In this document: positions 1-9,266 of the stretch, piece after piece
How positions within the stretch are numbered: the first letter of the stretch is position 1
How the letters are laid out: the number at the start of each line of letters is the position of its first letter
Assembly: GCA_017470735.1 (NCBI GenBank)
Contig: JAFUYB010000074.1
Coordinates: forward strand, 1 to 58,942
Reading direction: 5' to 3'
Origin: Lachnospiraceae bacterium
Lineage (GTDB): Bacteria; Bacillota; Clostridia; Lachnospirales; Lachnospiraceae
DNA length: 58,942 nucleotides
Made by a program: the position numbers and the translations under genes
Notes under the pieces: generated by a model
Told to the model about the DNA's origin: nothing
What the model saw: only the letters and a program-made list of their open reading frames with translations
Database searches by the model: none

Positions 1-313
1 TTTCCATACACCCGCCATTTTAAGCAGGAAGTTATCAACAAAAGCAAAATAATAAGGGATACGGGCAACGAGTACTTGACACAAACAAAGAGATAAGAAG
101 TATGGCAATCGTAGATGATGCGTGGTAAAATATAATAAATCCGTTCCGAGAGGAGTATCGCGTATGCGGTATTACCCACGACTCTTTTTTCTATTGTGTA
201 GGCTGTGTGGAGTAATCGTGTGGTAGCGGATTTTTTGAGCATATCACGGTTGTCAGTTTTGCGATGATGGTAAAGTCTGGAAAGAAGACTGAAAAACGGG
301 CATCGGGCAGTGA
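1..313. other. Left-edge stretch without a recognisable gene
   Basis: I see no convincing coding frame here. It is AT-rich with scattered short stops. A TTGACA (76-81) and a TATAAT (131-136) occur, but they are not at a promoter spacing from each other, so I do not call a promoter. It may hold the tail of a gene lying outside the window. Confidence 0.4.
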
Positions 314-328
314 TTGAGGGGCAGAAAC

Positions 329-631
329 ATGGCACATTATCGTATTGGCTATATTAGCGGGCACAGATCCTATGGATATGGACTGCAGCTGGCATTGAAG
401 CTGGATCTGGATGCTTACATCATGCCTGCGGGCATGATCTATCAATTCTGCATGAAGCAGTCGGACAGATACAGCAAGGAGAGGCTGGATGAAATTGCCA
501 ATCGCTCTTTAAACCTTATCCGCAGAATGGATCCCGGGCGCACGCTTGTAATAGAGCGTAAGTTTGAAGGCTGCCGAAGCATCGACAAGGACAATGAATC
601 AGGGATGCGGATTCCATGCCATATGAAGTGA
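329..631 (+). CDS. Small hypothetical protein, 100 aa
   Basis: I do not recognise the family. The chosen ATG at 329 has GAGGGG nine bases upstream; a TTG at 314 in the same frame is less likely. The product has no signal peptide or membrane segment and starts with MAHYRIGYISG, followed by a basic middle. A short second frame (616-705, 29 codons, ending in an ATGA overlap with the next gene region) overlaps its 3' end. The pair could therefore be the tail of a larger gene broken by a frameshift. The next gene starts about 75 bases downstream, so the two may be co-transcribed. Confidence 0.5.
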   Translation: MAHYRIGYISGHRSYGYGLQLALKLDLDAYIMPAGMIYQFCMKQSDRYSKERLDEIANRSLNLIRRMDPGRTLVIERKFEGCRSIDKDNESGMRIPCHMK

Positions 632-707
632 AGCGGCTGAGAAATGGTGAAGCGCGGTTTGAAGCGGAAATGCGGAGATATGATGTGAAGAAAAAAGGAG
701 AATGATC

Positions 708-1577
708 ATGGCTGGGAAAATCGTAAAGGAAACGATCCACGCAAAGGGCTTGGACATAGGCATATACACAACTGATTTTCAGAATGAATTCATATCTCTG
801 ACAGATATTGCCAAGTATAAGAGTGATGATCCGACTGCTGTGATTCAAAACTGGATGAGAAACAGAGATGTGATAGAATTTCTCGGACTTTGGGAGGGGC
901 TGCATAATCAGGGTTTTAACCCCCTCGAATTCGAGGGGTTTAGAAATCAAGCTGGTGCCAATGCCTTTACCATGTCTCCGAAGAAATGGATTGGAGCAAC
1001 AAACGCCATCGGCATTGTTTCCAAATCCGGCAGATACGGCGGTACATTTGCACATTCTGATATTGCGTTTGAATTTGCTTCCTGGATTTCACCGGAATTC
1101 AAATTGTATATCATCAAGGATTATCAGCGTCTTAAGGTAGATGAAAACAGTCGTTTCTCCCTTGGTTGGAACCTGCATAGAGAAATTTCGAAGATCAACT
1201 ATCGCATTCATACGGATGCGGTGAAGGAATACCTTATTCCGCCTGAGCTGACACCAGAGCAGATTACATATAAGTATGCCAATGAGGCGGATCTTCTTAA
1301 TGTAGCATTATTCGGTATAACTGCTAAGAAATGGAGAGATGATAATCCTGACAAGAAGGGGAATATAAGAGATTATGCTTCACTTCAGCAACTTCTCGTG
1401 CTATCAAATTTGGAGAGCTATAATGCAGCGCTCATTGAACAGGGTAAAATTATGTCGGAAAGGCTTCAACTTCTGAGAAGCATGGCGATAAAGCAAATGA
1501 AGACAATTTCAGAGTTGTCGTTAGAGAAGCTGCCGGCACTCGAAGATGGGAGCAAGGAAGAGAGATTGAGGGGATGA
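708..1577 (+). CDS. KilA-N domain protein (phage-type DNA-binding)
   Basis: A 289-residue protein with the KilA-N fold, found in phage antirepressor-like and DNA-binding proteins. Residues about 15-120 carry the hallmark order: FISLTDIAKYKSDDP, then NWMRNRDVIEFLGLWE, and later a TYGH-like block GRYGGTFAHSDIAFEFASWISPEF and IIKDYQRLK. The C-terminal half is helical and charged, ending in a coiled-coil-like segment. The ATG at 708 is preferred to the one at 702 because AAAGGAG ends only a base before 702. Such genes are often prophage leftovers; no other phage genes surround it. A GTG-started 25-codon frame follows directly (1579-1656) and may be debris. I infer nucleic-acid binding; the regulatory target is unknown. 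Confidence 0.8.
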   Translation: MAGKIVKETIHAKGLDIGIYTTDFQNEFISLTDIAKYKSDDPTAVIQNWMRNRDVIEFLGLWEGLHNQGFNPLEFEGFRNQAGANAFTMSPKKWIGATNAIGIVSKSGRYGGTFAHSDIAFEFASWISPEFKLYIIKDYQRLKVDENSRFSLGWNLHREISKINYRIHTDAVKEYLIPPELTPEQITYKYANEADLLNVALFGITAKKWRDDNPDKKGNIRDYASLQQLLVLSNLESYNAALIEQGKIMSERLQLLRSMAIKQMKTISELSLEKLPALEDGSKEERLRG

Positions 1578-1674
1578 TGTGTTCACGGACATTTCTATGA
1601 TCGATGAAGACCATGACTATCGTATGAAAGAGGAGCACGATACACTACGCAGTTAATGACGAAAGGGGAAAGTC

Positions 1675-3729
1675 ATGAGAAAAGTTTCAAAAAAATTGGT
1701 TGCATGGATAATCGTTTTGGGGCTGCTGATATCTTCGTATGGCCAGACTTGTATTACCGTAGATGCTGCAAGGCTAAACAACGGAAAGCCATGGATCGAT
1801 ACGGAATTGCAGGAGAATCTTTCCAAAAACATGAAAACAGATCCTACAGACAATTTTCATCTGCATGCAAGCAAGGATTGGCTGGTTAAAAGCCGTATTC
1901 CTGAGGGTTATGACAGCTGGTCCCATTATTCTGAACGAGGCCGGCAGGTTAAAATGCAGTGTATCAGGATGCTGCAGGACAACAGCATTACGGGACATGA
2001 CGCAAAGCTTCTTCGCACGCTGAATCAGCTTGTCCTGGACTGGGATACCCGTAACGCGATCGGTGTTTCAGAGATAGCGCCATTGGCAGATCAGATCCTT
2101 GAGGTGAAGGACATACCGCAGCTGAATGCTTTGCTGATGTCTGAAGACGGATTATTCTATCTGGATAATTTTATCAGTCTGGGGGTTTCAGCCGGACTGA
2201 CTGATTCGACGCGCAATATGATATATCTTGAAAGTCCCGGACTGCTTTTGGACGATGCTGCCGAATATACCAAGCGGACAGAATATGGCGACATGATGTA
2301 CAATTACAAAAAAGATGTTTTTACATATATTGCCGGAAAGCTTGGCATGGATCACAATAAAGCCGGTTTATGCTTTGACAATGCAATCGCGTTTGAAGCG
2401 AAGCTGGCTGAAAACATGATGACATCCGAGGAGGCAATGGCTGATGATGCGATAAAAAAGATAAACAATGAGATGAATTTTTCAAGGCTTGTAAGCTTCA
2501 ATGGTAATTATCCTTTGACAGAAATGATTGAAAAGATGGGATACCGTTACAATAAAAATTATGTTGTGACCGAGCCAAAATATCTGGAACATTTGAACGA
2601 GCTTTATACACCGGAAAACCTGGAGGGCATCAAGGATGAGATCTATGTCTGTTATGTATTGGGTTTTTCGGACATGCTTGACCGGGAGACATATGACTAT
2701 GCGAATGATGCCTACAATAAATACACAGGCAGTGAGGGAAATGTTTCAGATAAAGAAATGGCGTATAGCGAGGTTGTAGGTCTGCTGCCGACTGCCATGG
2801 AGAAGCTTTATGTCAAAAAATATGGTTCCGCGAAATCAAAGCATCATATGGAAAATATGTGCCGGCAGGTAATCAATACCTATCGCAAGATGCTAAGGCA
2901 GAATAAATGGGCTTCAAAAAAGACAATCAATTATGCCATTAAGAAGCTGGATGCCATCAAGATTCATGCAGCCTATCCGGACAAATGGATGGATTATTCT
3001 TCTATTTCATTGGATGGACTTTCTTTAATCGGTGCCGAGCGCAGGATCAACGAGTATTATTCCGATTATGACATATCTTGCGCCGGTAAAAAGGTGGATG
3101 AGAAAAACTGGGGCTATGGAATGAGTCTTTTGGCATGCAACGCATTCTATGATCCGTCACAGAATACAATCAATATGATCATTGGAATGATGGGAGAACC
3201 GTTCTTTTCAGAAGATATGTCTACGGAGGAGTTGTATGCGTCACTGGGAGCATTCTGGATCGGGCACGAAGTATCTCATGCTTTTGACAGCAATGGAGCG
3301 CAATATGACGCAAATGGCAACTTGCGCAACTGGTGGAGTGAAAGAGATCAAAAGGAGTTTGAGAAGCGCGTTAATAAGATGAATCGTTATCTGGACAGGA
3401 TTGTTCCGTTTGGAAAATATCATGTGAACGGCAGTAATATCAACACAGAAATGATTGCGGATATGACGGGTCTGCAGTGCGCTTTAAAGATGGCAGAAGA
3501 TGTAGATCATTTTGATTATGATAAGTTTTTTAAGACTTATGCCCAGATGAACGCATCGATTGGACTTTATTCATCAGAGCTTTATCTGCTGACACAGGAT
3601 GCGCATCCGCTTGATTATCTTCGGACAAATGTACCGGTGCAGCAGTTTGATGAGTTTTATGAAACCTACAATGTGAAAAAGAATAACGCAATGTATCTGG
3701 CGCCAAAGGATCGTCTGGTTATCTGGTAG
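1675..3729 (+). CDS. M13-family zinc metallopeptidase, exported
   Basis: A 684-residue neprilysin/PepO-type peptidase that would cleave peptides outside the membrane. An N-terminal hydrophobic segment (residues about 8-25) looks like a signal peptide or signal anchor. The zinc site is visible: HEVSH at residues 531-535 (HExxH) with third ligand E592 in EMIAD (family pattern ExxxD). A C-terminal AHPLDYLRTNVPVQQFDEF block matches the M13 substrate-binding region. Length fits the family (about 630-720). The N-terminal two thirds are the usual helical lid domain. GAAAGGGGAAA precedes the ATG. It stands alone, with no processing partner beside it, so I cannot name a substrate; peptide scavenging or signal-peptide turnover are possibilities. 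Confidence 0.9.
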   Translation: MRKVSKKLVAWIIVLGLLISSYGQTCITVDAARLNNGKPWIDTELQENLSKNMKTDPTDNFHLHASKDWLVKSRIPEGYDSWSHYSERGRQVKMQCIRMLQDNSITGHDAKLLRTLNQLVLDWDTRNAIGVSEIAPLADQILEVKDIPQLNALLMSEDGLFYLDNFISLGVSAGLTDSTRNMIYLESPGLLLDDAAEYTKRTEYGDMMYNYKKDVFTYIAGKLGMDHNKAGLCFDNAIAFEAKLAENMMTSEEAMADDAIKKINNEMNFSRLVSFNGNYPLTEMIEKMGYRYNKNYVVTEPKYLEHLNELYTPENLEGIKDEIYVCYVLGFSDMLDRETYDYANDAYNKYTGSEGNVSDKEMAYSEVVGLLPTAMEKLYVKKYGSAKSKHHMENMCRQVINTYRKMLRQNKWASKKTINYAIKKLDAIKIHAAYPDKWMDYSSISLDGLSLIGAERRINEYYSDYDISCAGKKVDEKNWGYGMSLLACNAFYDPSQNTINMIIGMMGEPFFSEDMSTEELYASLGAFWIGHEVSHAFDSNGAQYDANGNLRNWWSERDQKEFEKRVNKMNRYLDRIVPFGKYHVNGSNINTEMIADMTGLQCALKMAEDVDHFDYDKFFKTYAQMNASIGLYSSELYLLTQDAHPLDYLRTNVPVQQFDEFYETYNVKKNNAMYLAPKDRLVIW

Positions 3730-3832
3730 AAAATCCGGAAAGGGGAATGTCGTGGACAACCGGCAGTTGGATCGGTCAATTCAGTGTATGGGCAGAAAGT
3801 GTTGTATGACAAAGAGGGGAAGAAAGATTCTG

Positions 3833-3886
3833 TTGACAGAACCCAGTCAATGTGCTAAAGTCTTATAAGAGTTAGCGAAGGCTAAC
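3833..3886 (+). promoter_or_regulatory. Promoter with metal-box-like operator for the DUF3793/ABC operon
   Basis: TTGACA (3833-3838), 17 bases, then TAAAGT (3856-3861) in a TGTGC extended context. A perfect dyad GTTAGC-gaag-GCTAAC follows at 3871-3886, where a repressor would block early transcription. A second half-dyad of the same kind, GTTAG-gaaaag-CTAAC, lies at 3960-3975 just before the gene. The TTAG/CTAA half-sites recall DtxR/IdeR-type metal operators, but that assignment is inference. Confidence 0.55.
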
Positions 3887-3917
3887 AGATTAGCAGAAGC
3901 CTTATAGTCATTTCCAA

Positions 3918-3949
3918 AACCGCCACCCACGCGGATGGCGGTTGTTTTA
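3918..3949 (+). terminator. Terminator-like hairpin in the leader of the DUF3793 operon
   Basis: AACCGCCA (3918-3925) pairs with TGGCGGTT (3936-3943) across a 10-base loop and is followed by GTTTTAT. It lies between the promoter and the first gene, so it could act as a leaky attenuator. It could instead end a transcript from upstream. Confidence 0.55.
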
Positions 3950-3995
3950 TAAACACAGTGTTAGGAAAAGCTAACGCACTGTAATGGGGAGAACC

Positions 3996-4553
3996 ATGAT
4001 TAAAGAAATTATGATCGAACACGGCGCGCCGACGCTGGCAGGAATCAAGACCGGGAATATTTTTTCGTTAGAGTTTGAAAGTGAAGACTGCAAAACGGAG
4101 ATACGGGAAATCAACATGGTATTGACGAAGAAAGGGCTGCGGCTGATACCGGTGCAGAAGACGAATAAAAAGATGATGGTGTATCTTTACCGCCCGGATT
4201 ATCTGGAAAGGGATCTGAGCACCCCGGAGGCGGAGGAGATTCTGGCGGATAAGGGTTATCCCTGCGGTGATACGGCCTGCTGCATCGCAGAGTTGGTCAG
4301 GCATCTTGCCGCGGACGAAGAATTCCCCCATGAAATAGGGTTGTTCTTAGGATATCCCCCGTCGGATGTGAAGGGATTTATGAAGAGCTCCTGCGACGGA
4401 GTCAAATGTACGGGCTGCTGGAAGGCGTACAGCAATGAGAACGAGGCCAGGAGGACCTTTGAACGGTTTGACCGGTGCAGAGCCATATACCAAAGCGAAG
4501 CGAAAAAAGGCAGACCGCTGGAGAGCCTGGTCGTTGATACGAGAAAATCATAA
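3996..4553 (+). CDS. DUF3793 family protein
   Basis: A 185-residue soluble protein of the DUF3793 family, common in anaerobic Clostridia next to iron, heme and flavodoxin genes; no biochemical function is established. Recognisable pieces: APTLAGIKTGNIFSL near the start, GYPCGDTACCIAELVRHL in the middle, then EIGLFLGYPPSDVKGFM and CTGCWKAYSNENEARRTF near the end. Several conserved cysteines could bind metal (inference). The ATG at 3996 fits the family N-terminus better than the in-frame ATG at 3984, which lies inside its GGGGAG ribosome site. The next gene starts two bases after the stop, so it is translationally linked to the ABC pair. Context suggests a role in metal homeostasis. Confidence 0.8.
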   Translation: MIKEIMIEHGAPTLAGIKTGNIFSLEFESEDCKTEIREINMVLTKKGLRLIPVQKTNKKMMVYLYRPDYLERDLSTPEAEEILADKGYPCGDTACCIAELVRHLAADEEFPHEIGLFLGYPPSDVKGFMKSSCDGVKCTGCWKAYSNENEARRTFERFDRCRAIYQSEAKKGRPLESLVVDTRKS

Positions 4554-4555
4554 GT

Positions 4556-6337
4556 ATGAAGAAAAAGAAGGAAAACATTCTAAAGGCGGCACTTGGTTAT
4601 GCAGGCTCCTATAAATACCTGACTTATCTGTCCTTTGTGCTGGCGGCGGCGACAGCTGTGACGGGGCTGATGCCGTTTGTCTGTCTGTGGCGGATCATCA
4701 GGGAGGTCATTGAAGCGGCTCCCGACTACGGGAACGCGACGGGTATCGTCCACAACGGCTGGATGGCAGTGTGGTTTTCGCTTGGAACAATGCTGGTTTA
4801 CTTTGCGGCGCTGATGTGTTCGCATATGGCAGCGTTCCGTGCGGCAGGCAATATGAAAAAGATCCTGCTGTCGCACATTGCAAAGCTCCCCGTGGGCTTC
4901 GCGGATGAAATGGGCTCTGGTAAACTGAGAAGGATCGTGCTTGAGACCACAGCGTCCACGGAAACTCTTTTGGCGCATAACCTGCCGGACATGATCCAGG
5001 CTGTTGTTACGCCGGTGTGCATGGTCGTGATGCTGTTCCTGTTCGACTGGCGGTTCGGGATCGCATGTCTTGTTATGGTGGTCATTGCCTTTGCCTGCAT
5101 GATGCAGATGGCAGGCTCCGCTATGGCGGATGACATGAAACGCTATCAGAACGCCCTGGAGAATATGAGCAATGAAGCAGTGGAATATGTGCGGGGCATC
5201 CCGGTAGTAAAGACCTTTGGACAGACAGTGTTCTCATTTCACAGGTTTAAAGCTTCCATTGATGATTACAGCAAATTCTGCATCCGCTACACAAAAAGGT
5301 GCAGACCGCATATGATCGCGTTTACGGTAATCATCAACGCGACCTTTGCGGGATTGATCGGAGTGGCGTTGTTTTTGACAAGAGGCGGCGCGGCGACACA
5401 GGACATTCTGGCCAATTTTCTGTTTTATGTGATTTTTACGCCCGTGATCGTTACTGTGATGAACCGTGTCATGTTTATGTCTGAAAATGCAATGCTGCTC
5501 GAAGATGCCATCCTGCGCATGAACGAGGTGCTGGCCATTTCCCCGCTGGCGGATCCGGAAAATAACGCGCATCCCAACGGGGCATCCGTAGTATTGGAGG
5601 ATGTCACTTATCATTATGCCGGGGATGAAAACGCGGCGGCAGACCACATTTCCATCAAAGCAAAGGAGGGCAGTACCGTTGCGCTGGTCGGTCCTTCAGG
5701 AAGCGGAAAGACAACAGCGGCGGCGCTGATCTCGAGATTCTTTGACGTAGAAGAGGGAAGCGTCCGGATCGGCGGAGCGGATGTCCGGGACATTCCCAAG
5801 GAAGAGCTGATGAACACCGTTTCCTATGTGTTCCAGGACAGCAAGCTTCTAAAGAGATCCATTGCGGACAATCTCCGTCTGGCAAAGCCAAATGCCACCG
5901 GAGAAGAAATGGAAGACGCGCTGCGCAAGGCACAGTGCGATGACATCATCCGCCGTCTGCCGCAGGGAATCCATACTGTTTTGGGGAGTGAAGGGACATA
6001 TTTATCCGGCGGGGAACAGCAGCGGATCGCTATCGCGAGAGCGATCTTAAAAAACGCGCCGGTCGTCATATTGGATGAGGCGACAGCGTTTGCCGATCCG
6101 GAGAATGAAGTGCTGGTGCAGAGGGCGTTCAGGGAGCTTACTGCCCATTCGACCGTTATCATGATCGCGCACAGACTCTCCACCATAACGGGAGCGGATA
6201 CTATTTATGTATTAAATCACGGGAGCGTGGAGGAAGCAGGCACCCATGAAGCGCTTCTTGAAAAAAACGGACTCTACGCGTCCATGTGGCGGGAGTATTC
6301 AAAAGCCATAAGCTGGAAGGTAGGTGAGACCGTATGA
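4556..6337 (+). CDS. ABC exporter-type half transporter, siderophore-transporter subfamily (first subunit)
   Basis: A 593-residue fused permease-ATPase. Residues about 20-310 form six membrane spans; the C-terminal 250 residues form the nucleotide-binding domain. Visible motifs: Walker A GPSGSGKTT, signature YLSGGEQQR, Walker B VVILDEATAFADPENE, and H-loop IAHRLS. The FADPENE ending of Walker B is typical of the YbtP/YbtQ and IrtA/IrtB group, which act in iron-siderophore import or export despite the exporter fold. It overlaps the next gene by ATGA, so the two subunits almost certainly form a heterodimer. The preceding DUF3793 gene and palindromic operator fit metal-responsive control. The exact substrate cannot be read from sequence. 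Confidence 0.85.
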   Translation: MKKKKENILKAALGYAGSYKYLTYLSFVLAAATAVTGLMPFVCLWRIIREVIEAAPDYGNATGIVHNGWMAVWFSLGTMLVYFAALMCSHMAAFRAAGNMKKILLSHIAKLPVGFADEMGSGKLRRIVLETTASTETLLAHNLPDMIQAVVTPVCMVVMLFLFDWRFGIACLVMVVIAFACMMQMAGSAMADDMKRYQNALENMSNEAVEYVRGIPVVKTFGQTVFSFHRFKASIDDYSKFCIRYTKRCRPHMIAFTVIINATFAGLIGVALFLTRGGAATQDILANFLFYVIFTPVIVTVMNRVMFMSENAMLLEDAILRMNEVLAISPLADPENNAHPNGASVVLEDVTYHYAGDENAAADHISIKAKEGSTVALVGPSGSGKTTAAALISRFFDVEEGSVRIGGADVRDIPKEELMNTVSYVFQDSKLLKRSIADNLRLAKPNATGEEMEDALRKAQCDDIIRRLPQGIHTVLGSEGTYLSGGEQQRIAIARAILKNAPVVILDEATAFADPENEVLVQRAFRELTAHSTVIMIAHRLSTITGADTIYVLNHGSVEEAGTHEALLEKNGLYASMWREYSKAISWKVGETV

Positions 6338-8052
6338 CAGGGATATTAAAGAACAAATTTGCCCTTTCCGATCAGGGCGCGAAGGATATGCTTAACGCAA
6401 TTCTTTCGGTTGCTGCAGCCAATCTGGCTTTGATGCTGCCGGTGGGACTTTTGTACCGGTTTACAGGGGATTATCTGGCAGGCAGCATTTTTGCAAACAA
6501 AGCCATATACCTTGCGGGAATTGCCGGCTGTATCATTTTCATCACGCTGACTGCATTGTGGCAGTACAATTCCGCGTATTTTGCGACCTATATCGAATCC
6601 GGCAACAGGAGGATCGCGCTTGCTGAAAAGCTGAGGAAGCTGCCGCTTTCCTTCTTCGCCGGGAGGGATCTTGCGGATCTGACGAGCTCCATTATGGGCG
6701 ATGCCGAGGCGTTGGAGCACGCGGGTTCCCATCAGATCCCACAGTTTTACGGAAGCATGCTGTCTACAGTAATTGTGTGCGTTTCGCTGTTCTTTTTCCA
6801 CACAAAGATGGCGGTGGCAGCGGTGTGGCCGGTGCCCATTGCGCTGCTGATCGTCCTGACTTCAAAGAATGTGCAGAATCTTTTTTCCAGAAAGCAGATG
6901 GAGACAAAGGTCAGGCTGAATGAGGGCGTGCAGGAATTTATTGAGGCTTCCCGCGATCTGAAAAGCTATAACGCGCAGGAAAAGTATCTGTCCGGGCTGT
7001 TTGAAACCATCGATCTGCTGGAAAAAAGACAGCTGTCCAGTGAGCTTGGGACGGCTGTGTTTGTGGTGTCGGCACAAATGCTGTTGAAATTCGGGATTGC
7101 CACAGTGGCACTGACGGGAAGCATTTTGCTCATAAAAGGCGAACTTTCCCTGATGCAGTTTTTCTGTTTTCTTCTGGCGGCGTCCCGGCTGTATGAACCC
7201 ATGTCAGGCACACTGATCCATTTAGCGGCGATCAATGCGCTGCAGGTGAATGTGGACCGCATGGGCAGTATAAGCGGATATAAGGAGCAGACAGGCGCAG
7301 AGGCTTTTTCTCCCAATGGTTTTGATATTGTATTTGACCACGCCGGATTTTCATACGAGGATGGGAAAACGGTGCTTTCCGATGTGTCCTTTGTGGCGAA
7401 GCAGGGTGAGGTGACGGCGCTGGTGGGACCTTCCGGCGGCGGCAAGACCACGGTATCCAGGCTTGCCGCAAGATTCTGGGATGCGGACAGAGGGCGGATA
7501 TCGGTCGGCGGCGTGGATGTGAAAACGGTTGATCCGGAGGCACTGCTGTCCGCGTTTTCCATAGTTTTTCAGGATGTGACACTGTTCAACAATTCGGTAA
7601 TGGAAAATATCCGCGTCGGGAAAAAGGACGCGACGGACGAGGAGGTGCTGGCCGCTGCGAAAATGGCAAACTGCGATGAATTTGTCCGCAAGCTCCCTGA
7701 CGGCTACCGGACAGGCATCGGGGAAAACGGCAGCGCGCTTTCCGGCGGGGAACGCCAGCGGATATCCATAGCAAGGGCCTTTCTGAAGGATGCTCCCATT
7801 ATCCTGCTCGACGAAGCGACTGCGTCTTTGGATGTGGAAAATGAGACTAAGGTACAGGCGGCGTTGTCAAGGCTGATACAAAACAAGACCGTACTGGTCA
7901 TCGCCCATCGCATGCGCACCGTTGCGGGGGCGGATAAGGTTGTCGTCCTGTCCGGCGGAACCGTGGCAGAGCAGGGCACGCCGGAGGATCTGTTGAAGGC
8001 GGACGGCATCTTTGCGCAGATGGTTCGCCTCCAGACAGAAGGGCAGGAGTAG
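6334..8052 (+). CDS. ABC exporter-type half transporter, partner subunit
   Basis: A 572-residue fused membrane-ATPase protein whose start overlaps the stop of the upstream half transporter (ATGA at 6334-6337). The N-terminal half has six hydrophobic spans. The ATPase half shows Walker A GPSGGGKTT, Q-loop SIVFQDVTLF, signature LSGGERQR, Walker B IILLDEATASLD and H-loop IAHRMRT. Both halves retain the catalytic Glu after Walker B, so both sites may be active. The pair resembles IrtAB/YbtPQ in organisation. Transcription probably ends in the 110 bases before azlC, though I see no strong terminator there. Confidence 0.85.
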   Translation: MTGILKNKFALSDQGAKDMLNAILSVAAANLALMLPVGLLYRFTGDYLAGSIFANKAIYLAGIAGCIIFITLTALWQYNSAYFATYIESGNRRIALAEKLRKLPLSFFAGRDLADLTSSIMGDAEALEHAGSHQIPQFYGSMLSTVIVCVSLFFFHTKMAVAAVWPVPIALLIVLTSKNVQNLFSRKQMETKVRLNEGVQEFIEASRDLKSYNAQEKYLSGLFETIDLLEKRQLSSELGTAVFVVSAQMLLKFGIATVALTGSILLIKGELSLMQFFCFLLAASRLYEPMSGTLIHLAAINALQVNVDRMGSISGYKEQTGAEAFSPNGFDIVFDHAGFSYEDGKTVLSDVSFVAKQGEVTALVGPSGGGKTTVSRLAARFWDADRGRISVGGVDVKTVDPEALLSAFSIVFQDVTLFNNSVMENIRVGKKDATDEEVLAAAKMANCDEFVRKLPDGYRTGIGENGSALSGGERQRISIARAFLKDAPIILLDEATASLDVENETKVQAALSRLIQNKTVLVIAHRMRTVAGADKVVVLSGGTVAEQGTPEDLLKADGIFAQMVRLQTEGQE

Positions 8053-8165
8053 GTTCATCCCTGCCTTGCATTTATTGCAAAAAAGATTTAACATATGGTC
8101 ATTACTAAAAAATCCAAAGGGCGGCTGCTTCCAAAGGCCATCTGTTATTTTAGTGGGGAGAATTC

Positions 8166-8861
8166 ATGCACAACCTCAACAAAACGATCCGATGCGCATT
8201 CGTAAAATCCCTGCCGGTTATGGCGGGGTATATTGTTCTTGGCACCGGCTTTGGAATCTTATTACGCTCAGCGGGATACGGCGTCGCGCTGGCATTTTCC
8301 ATGAGTATTCTGATCTATGCAGGCTCCATGCAGTATGTGGGAGTGGGGCTTCTGGCAGGCGGTGCATCGGTTCTTACTACAGTCCTTACCACGATTATGG
8401 TAAACGCCAGACATCTTTTTTACAGCATATCCATGGTTGACCGCTACCGGAACACGGGCAAATACAAGCCCTACCTGGTTTTTGCCCTGACAGATGAAAC
8501 CTATTCCCTTCTTTGCGACGGGGATGTGCCGGAAGCATGTGACGCGGCCCGGTATTGGTTTCTGGTGTCATTGTTCAATCAGTGCTATTGGGTGACCGGG
8601 AGCATCGTTGGCAGCCTTTTAGGAGCAGCCTTGCCGTTTTCTGTGGCGGGGATTGAATTCTCGATGACGGCGCTGTTTGTTGCGTCGTTTTCCGAACAGT
8701 GGCTGACACATAAGGATCATTTTCCTGCGGTCACAGGACTCGTCAGCACCCTGTTTTGCCGGATCGTATTCGGCGCGGAGCATTTTTTGATTCCGGCGAT
8801 GCTGCTGATCACTTTTGTCCTGACGGTTTTTCGCAACAAAAATGAGGTGCATGATGAATGA
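8166..8861 (+). CDS. azlC: AzlC-type branched-chain amino acid exporter, large subunit
   Basis: A 231-residue integral membrane protein of the AzlC/YgaZ family, which with the small AzlD protein exports branched-chain amino acids and analogues. Signature stretches are visible: FVKSLPVMAGYIVLGTGFGILL at the N-terminus, SILIYAGSMQYVGVGLLAGGAS, and VNARHLFYSISMVDRYRN. It ends in a polar tail that overlaps the start of azlD. TGGGGAGAA precedes the ATG. The pair is not obviously connected with the upstream ABC genes; the 113-base gap may hold its own promoter, although I could not pick convincing elements. Confidence 0.9.
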   Translation: MHNLNKTIRCAFVKSLPVMAGYIVLGTGFGILLRSAGYGVALAFSMSILIYAGSMQYVGVGLLAGGASVLTTVLTTIMVNARHLFYSISMVDRYRNTGKYKPYLVFALTDETYSLLCDGDVPEACDAARYWFLVSLFNQCYWVTGSIVGSLLGAALPFSVAGIEFSMTALFVASFSEQWLTHKDHFPAVTGLVSTLFCRIVFGAEHFLIPAMLLITFVLTVFRNKNEVHDE

Positions 8862-9165
8862 AATGGTTCTGGTATGTGTAATGGCGGCTGTGACATTCGG
8901 GCTCAGGGCATTGCCATTTCTAATTTTCAGGGGACGGACGCCAAAGTATATTTCCTATCTGGGAGAAGTGCTTCCGCCTGCGATCATAGGGATGCTGGTG
9001 ATCTACTGTCTGAAGGATATTCAGATTTCATCTACTCCTTTCGGACTCCCGGAGCTGATGGCTGCGGTTTGCGTGGCCGGACTGCAGGCGTGGAAACGCA
9101 ATTCGCTGGTCAGCATCCTCGGCGGAACGATTGTTTATATGCTGCTGATCCAGGCTGTTTTTTAG
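8854..9165 (+). CDS. azlD: AzlD-type branched-chain amino acid exporter, small subunit
   Basis: A 103-residue protein with about four membrane spans, partner of AzlC. The core TFGLRALPFLIFRGRTPKYISYLGEVLPPAIIGMLVIYCLKD matches the family. I chose the ATG at 8854 because it sits four bases after GAGGTG; the in-frame ATGs at 8842 and 8851 are too close to or inside that site. It overlaps the end of azlC by eight bases, giving translational coupling and the usual stoichiometric AzlC-AzlD order. Confidence 0.88.
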   Translation: MNEMVLVCVMAAVTFGLRALPFLIFRGRTPKYISYLGEVLPPAIIGMLVIYCLKDIQISSTPFGLPELMAAVCVAGLQAWKRNSLVSILGGTIVYMLLIQAVF

Positions 9166-9266
9166 AAATAAATCCATATCCTATGGGGAAAGGCGGCCAT
9201 GGCGAAGCTGCTCACCCCGTTTGGAATAGAGACAAAAGGATATCAAAGATAGAAAGGATGCGGGAA

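Noticed and set aside
76-136. Promoter at the left edge (TTGACA plus TATAAT)
   Set aside because: The two boxes are about 49 bases apart, so they do not form one promoter, and neither has a good partner.
8874-9266. Long upstream extension of the tannase-like frame, overlapping azlD
   Set aside because: The extension lies in another frame over a clear AzlD gene; the signal peptide and AAAGGA site put the real start at 9267.
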